In this document: positions 22,855 to 23,478 of the stretch, piece after piece
How positions within the stretch are numbered: the stretch's first letter is position 1
How the letters are laid out: every line of letters starts with the position of its first letter
Virus record (IMG/VR): IMGVR_UViG_3300035698_004454
Location: 1 to 23,478 of that record
DNA: 23,478 bases
DNA from: a virus
Reading direction: 5' to 3' (one strand)
The notes under the pieces: model-generated
Database searches by the model: none
The model's input: only the letters and a program-made list of their open reading frames with translations
What the model was told of the DNA's origin: nothing
Made by a program: the position numbers and the translations under genes

Positions 22855-23148
22855 TTATGCTTCTGGGTTATCTAATTTTGGTGCTGGTGCTGGTGCGGCT
22901 GTGTCTCCCTTAGGCACTTCTCTACCTCTCATACTAACAATGATTGGATCAGCTACGACCCGTCCATCTGGTAAAATCTTTGCTAGAGCCGATAGGCCTA
23001 GTTCATATTTACCAAGCAATGGTCTTAACTCACCATTAAACCCGTCGATCCGCTCCTCTAAATCCTTTTCCACTGGTGGCTGGGCCGGCTGGGCCGGTTG
23101 AGCCGGGGGAGTTGGAACTGGTTGCTTTTCTTCTTTTTGTTCTGACAT
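22855..23148 (-). CDS. Hypothetical protein with proline-rich ends
   Basis: 97 residues. The N-terminal 28 residues are P/A/Q-rich (VPTPPAQPAQPAQPPVEKDL), the middle (30-75) is ordered (ELRPLLGKYELGLSALAKIL followed by VADPIIVSMRGREVP), and the end is disordered (GDTAAPAPAPKLDNPEA). There is no membrane span or cysteine. The ordered part resembles small phage proteins of unknown role. An ATAATCAA motif precedes the ATG by 7 bases in place of a clear Shine-Dalgarno sequence. Confidence 0.65.
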   Translation of the reverse strand: MSEQKEEKQPVPTPPAQPAQPAQPPVEKDLEERIDGFNGELRPLLGKYELGLSALAKILPDGRVVADPIIVSMRGREVPKGDTAAPAPAPKLDNPEA

Positions 23149-23172
23149 AATTCTTTTGATTATTTAATTATT

Positions 23173-23352
23173 TTATTCTAATTCACTTTCATAAGCATCC
23201 CCTGCGTGATACCCCTTGTCATACAATGTAACTCTATATTTTATTACACCGTCAATAATACCGGAAAACCTTTTTCTTTTTAAAATTACCATGACATGCC
23301 CGGACCCTGTCTTGTGTGTTTTTTTATCACCCGGTTCAAATTTAAAATCCAT
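23173..23352 (-). CDS. Small beta-rich hypothetical protein
   Basis: 59 residues: MDFKFEPGDKKTHKTGSGHV, then MVILKRKRFSGIIDGVIKYR and VTLYDKGYHAGDAYESELE. The F-x-P-G-D opening, a V-M-V-I-L strand and G-V-I-K-Y-R-V-T-L-Y strand suggest a small SH3-like barrel of the type seen in phage accessory regions. It ends with TAA at 23173-23175. ATAATCAA lies 5 bases before the ATG. Intact but unrecognised. Confidence 0.6.
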   Translation of the reverse strand: MDFKFEPGDKKTHKTGSGHVMVILKRKRFSGIIDGVIKYRVTLYDKGYHAGDAYESELE

Positions 23353-23364
23353 CTTTTTTGATTA

Positions 23365-23478
23365 TTAATTACTTTTACCCCATCTTTTTTCGGCTCCCTT
23401 TCTGCCGATATCACTCATGTATTTTGCGCCTTTCTTTTTAAATGTAGCTTGACCTCCTCTACGACCAACCAGAGCATA
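23365..23478 (-). CDS. KGG-like basic protein, C-terminal part (5' end cut by window edge)
   Basis: The frame is open from the edge for 37 residues: GRRGGQATFKKKGAKYMSD followed by IGRKGAEKRWGKSN. The repeated R/K-G-G/A motifs with Q-A-T and M-S-D-I-G-R-K-G resemble the KGG motif of YciG-like general stress proteins. The start lies outside the window. It is small and basic, and may bind nucleic acid. Confidence 0.6.
   Translation of the reverse strand, partial: YALVGRRGGQATFKKKGAKYMSDIGRKGAEKRWGKSN

Noticed and set aside
1-23478. Genome-wide recoding of TGA (code 4 or 25), suggested by the terminase TGA
   Set aside because: Other long genes (portal, groEL, methyltransferase, capsid) contain no in-frame TGA, and TGA is used as stop in two ATGA overlaps. 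Only local readthrough or an error remains plausible.
1-23478. CRISPR arrays, insertion sequences, integrase, rRNA genes
   Set aside because: No regularly spaced repeats, transposase or integrase motifs, terminal inverted repeats or rRNA-like sequence were seen.

Overview
The window is part of a tailed double-stranded DNA phage genome (Caudoviricetes-like). All supported genes lie on the minus strand, so transcription runs from the right edge (23478) to the left edge (1). The phage origin is clear from the order small-terminase candidate, large terminase, portal, scaffold candidate, major capsid protein, decoration and fibre proteins, XhlA-like holin candidate. No tail tube, sheath or tape-measure gene is visible, so tail type is undecided; a short-tailed virion or tail genes beyond the left edge would both fit. 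Nothing in the sequence names the host. The genetic code looks standard: TAA is the usual stop, TAG is rare, and TGA is used at two ATGA overlaps.

Region by region, in transcription order. (1) 23478-19183, accessory and host-takeover block: a KGG-like basic protein (cut by the edge), three small proteins, GroES, a small zinc-finger-like protein, a compact GroEL, a membrane-anchored proline-rich protein, a DnaQ-type exonuclease. (2) 19193-16321: a ParB-N/DNA methyltransferase fusion, small zinc-ribbon and membrane proteins, an irregular tRNA-Cys-like gene, and an HTH protein that is the best small-terminase candidate. (3) 16320-16147: a gene-poor spacer with RNA-structure potential and a TAATCAA tandem repeat. 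(4) 16146-9687, packaging and head: a putative HExxH metallopeptidase, a zinc-binding protein, the large terminase interrupted by an in-frame TGA, portal, a strong sigma70-like promoter, scaffold candidate, major capsid protein. (5) 9613-1, virion surface: a beta-helix protein, a decoration candidate, small beta proteins alternating with two long coiled-coil proteins, modular fibre proteins, a polyglycine adhesin-like protein, a holin candidate, a large beta-rich virion protein and a truncated virion protein.

The genes are tightly packed and many junctions show stop-start coupling (TAATATG, TAACATG, TAATG, ATGA); good Shine-Dalgarno sequences are few. The most notable points are the in-frame TGA inside an otherwise intact large terminase, the paired GroES/GroEL with a zinc-finger gene between them, the repeated start-proximal motif ATAATCAA, a small peptide module (RDxNRVP...DPTTH) found three times over two adjacent genes, and the unusual tRNA.
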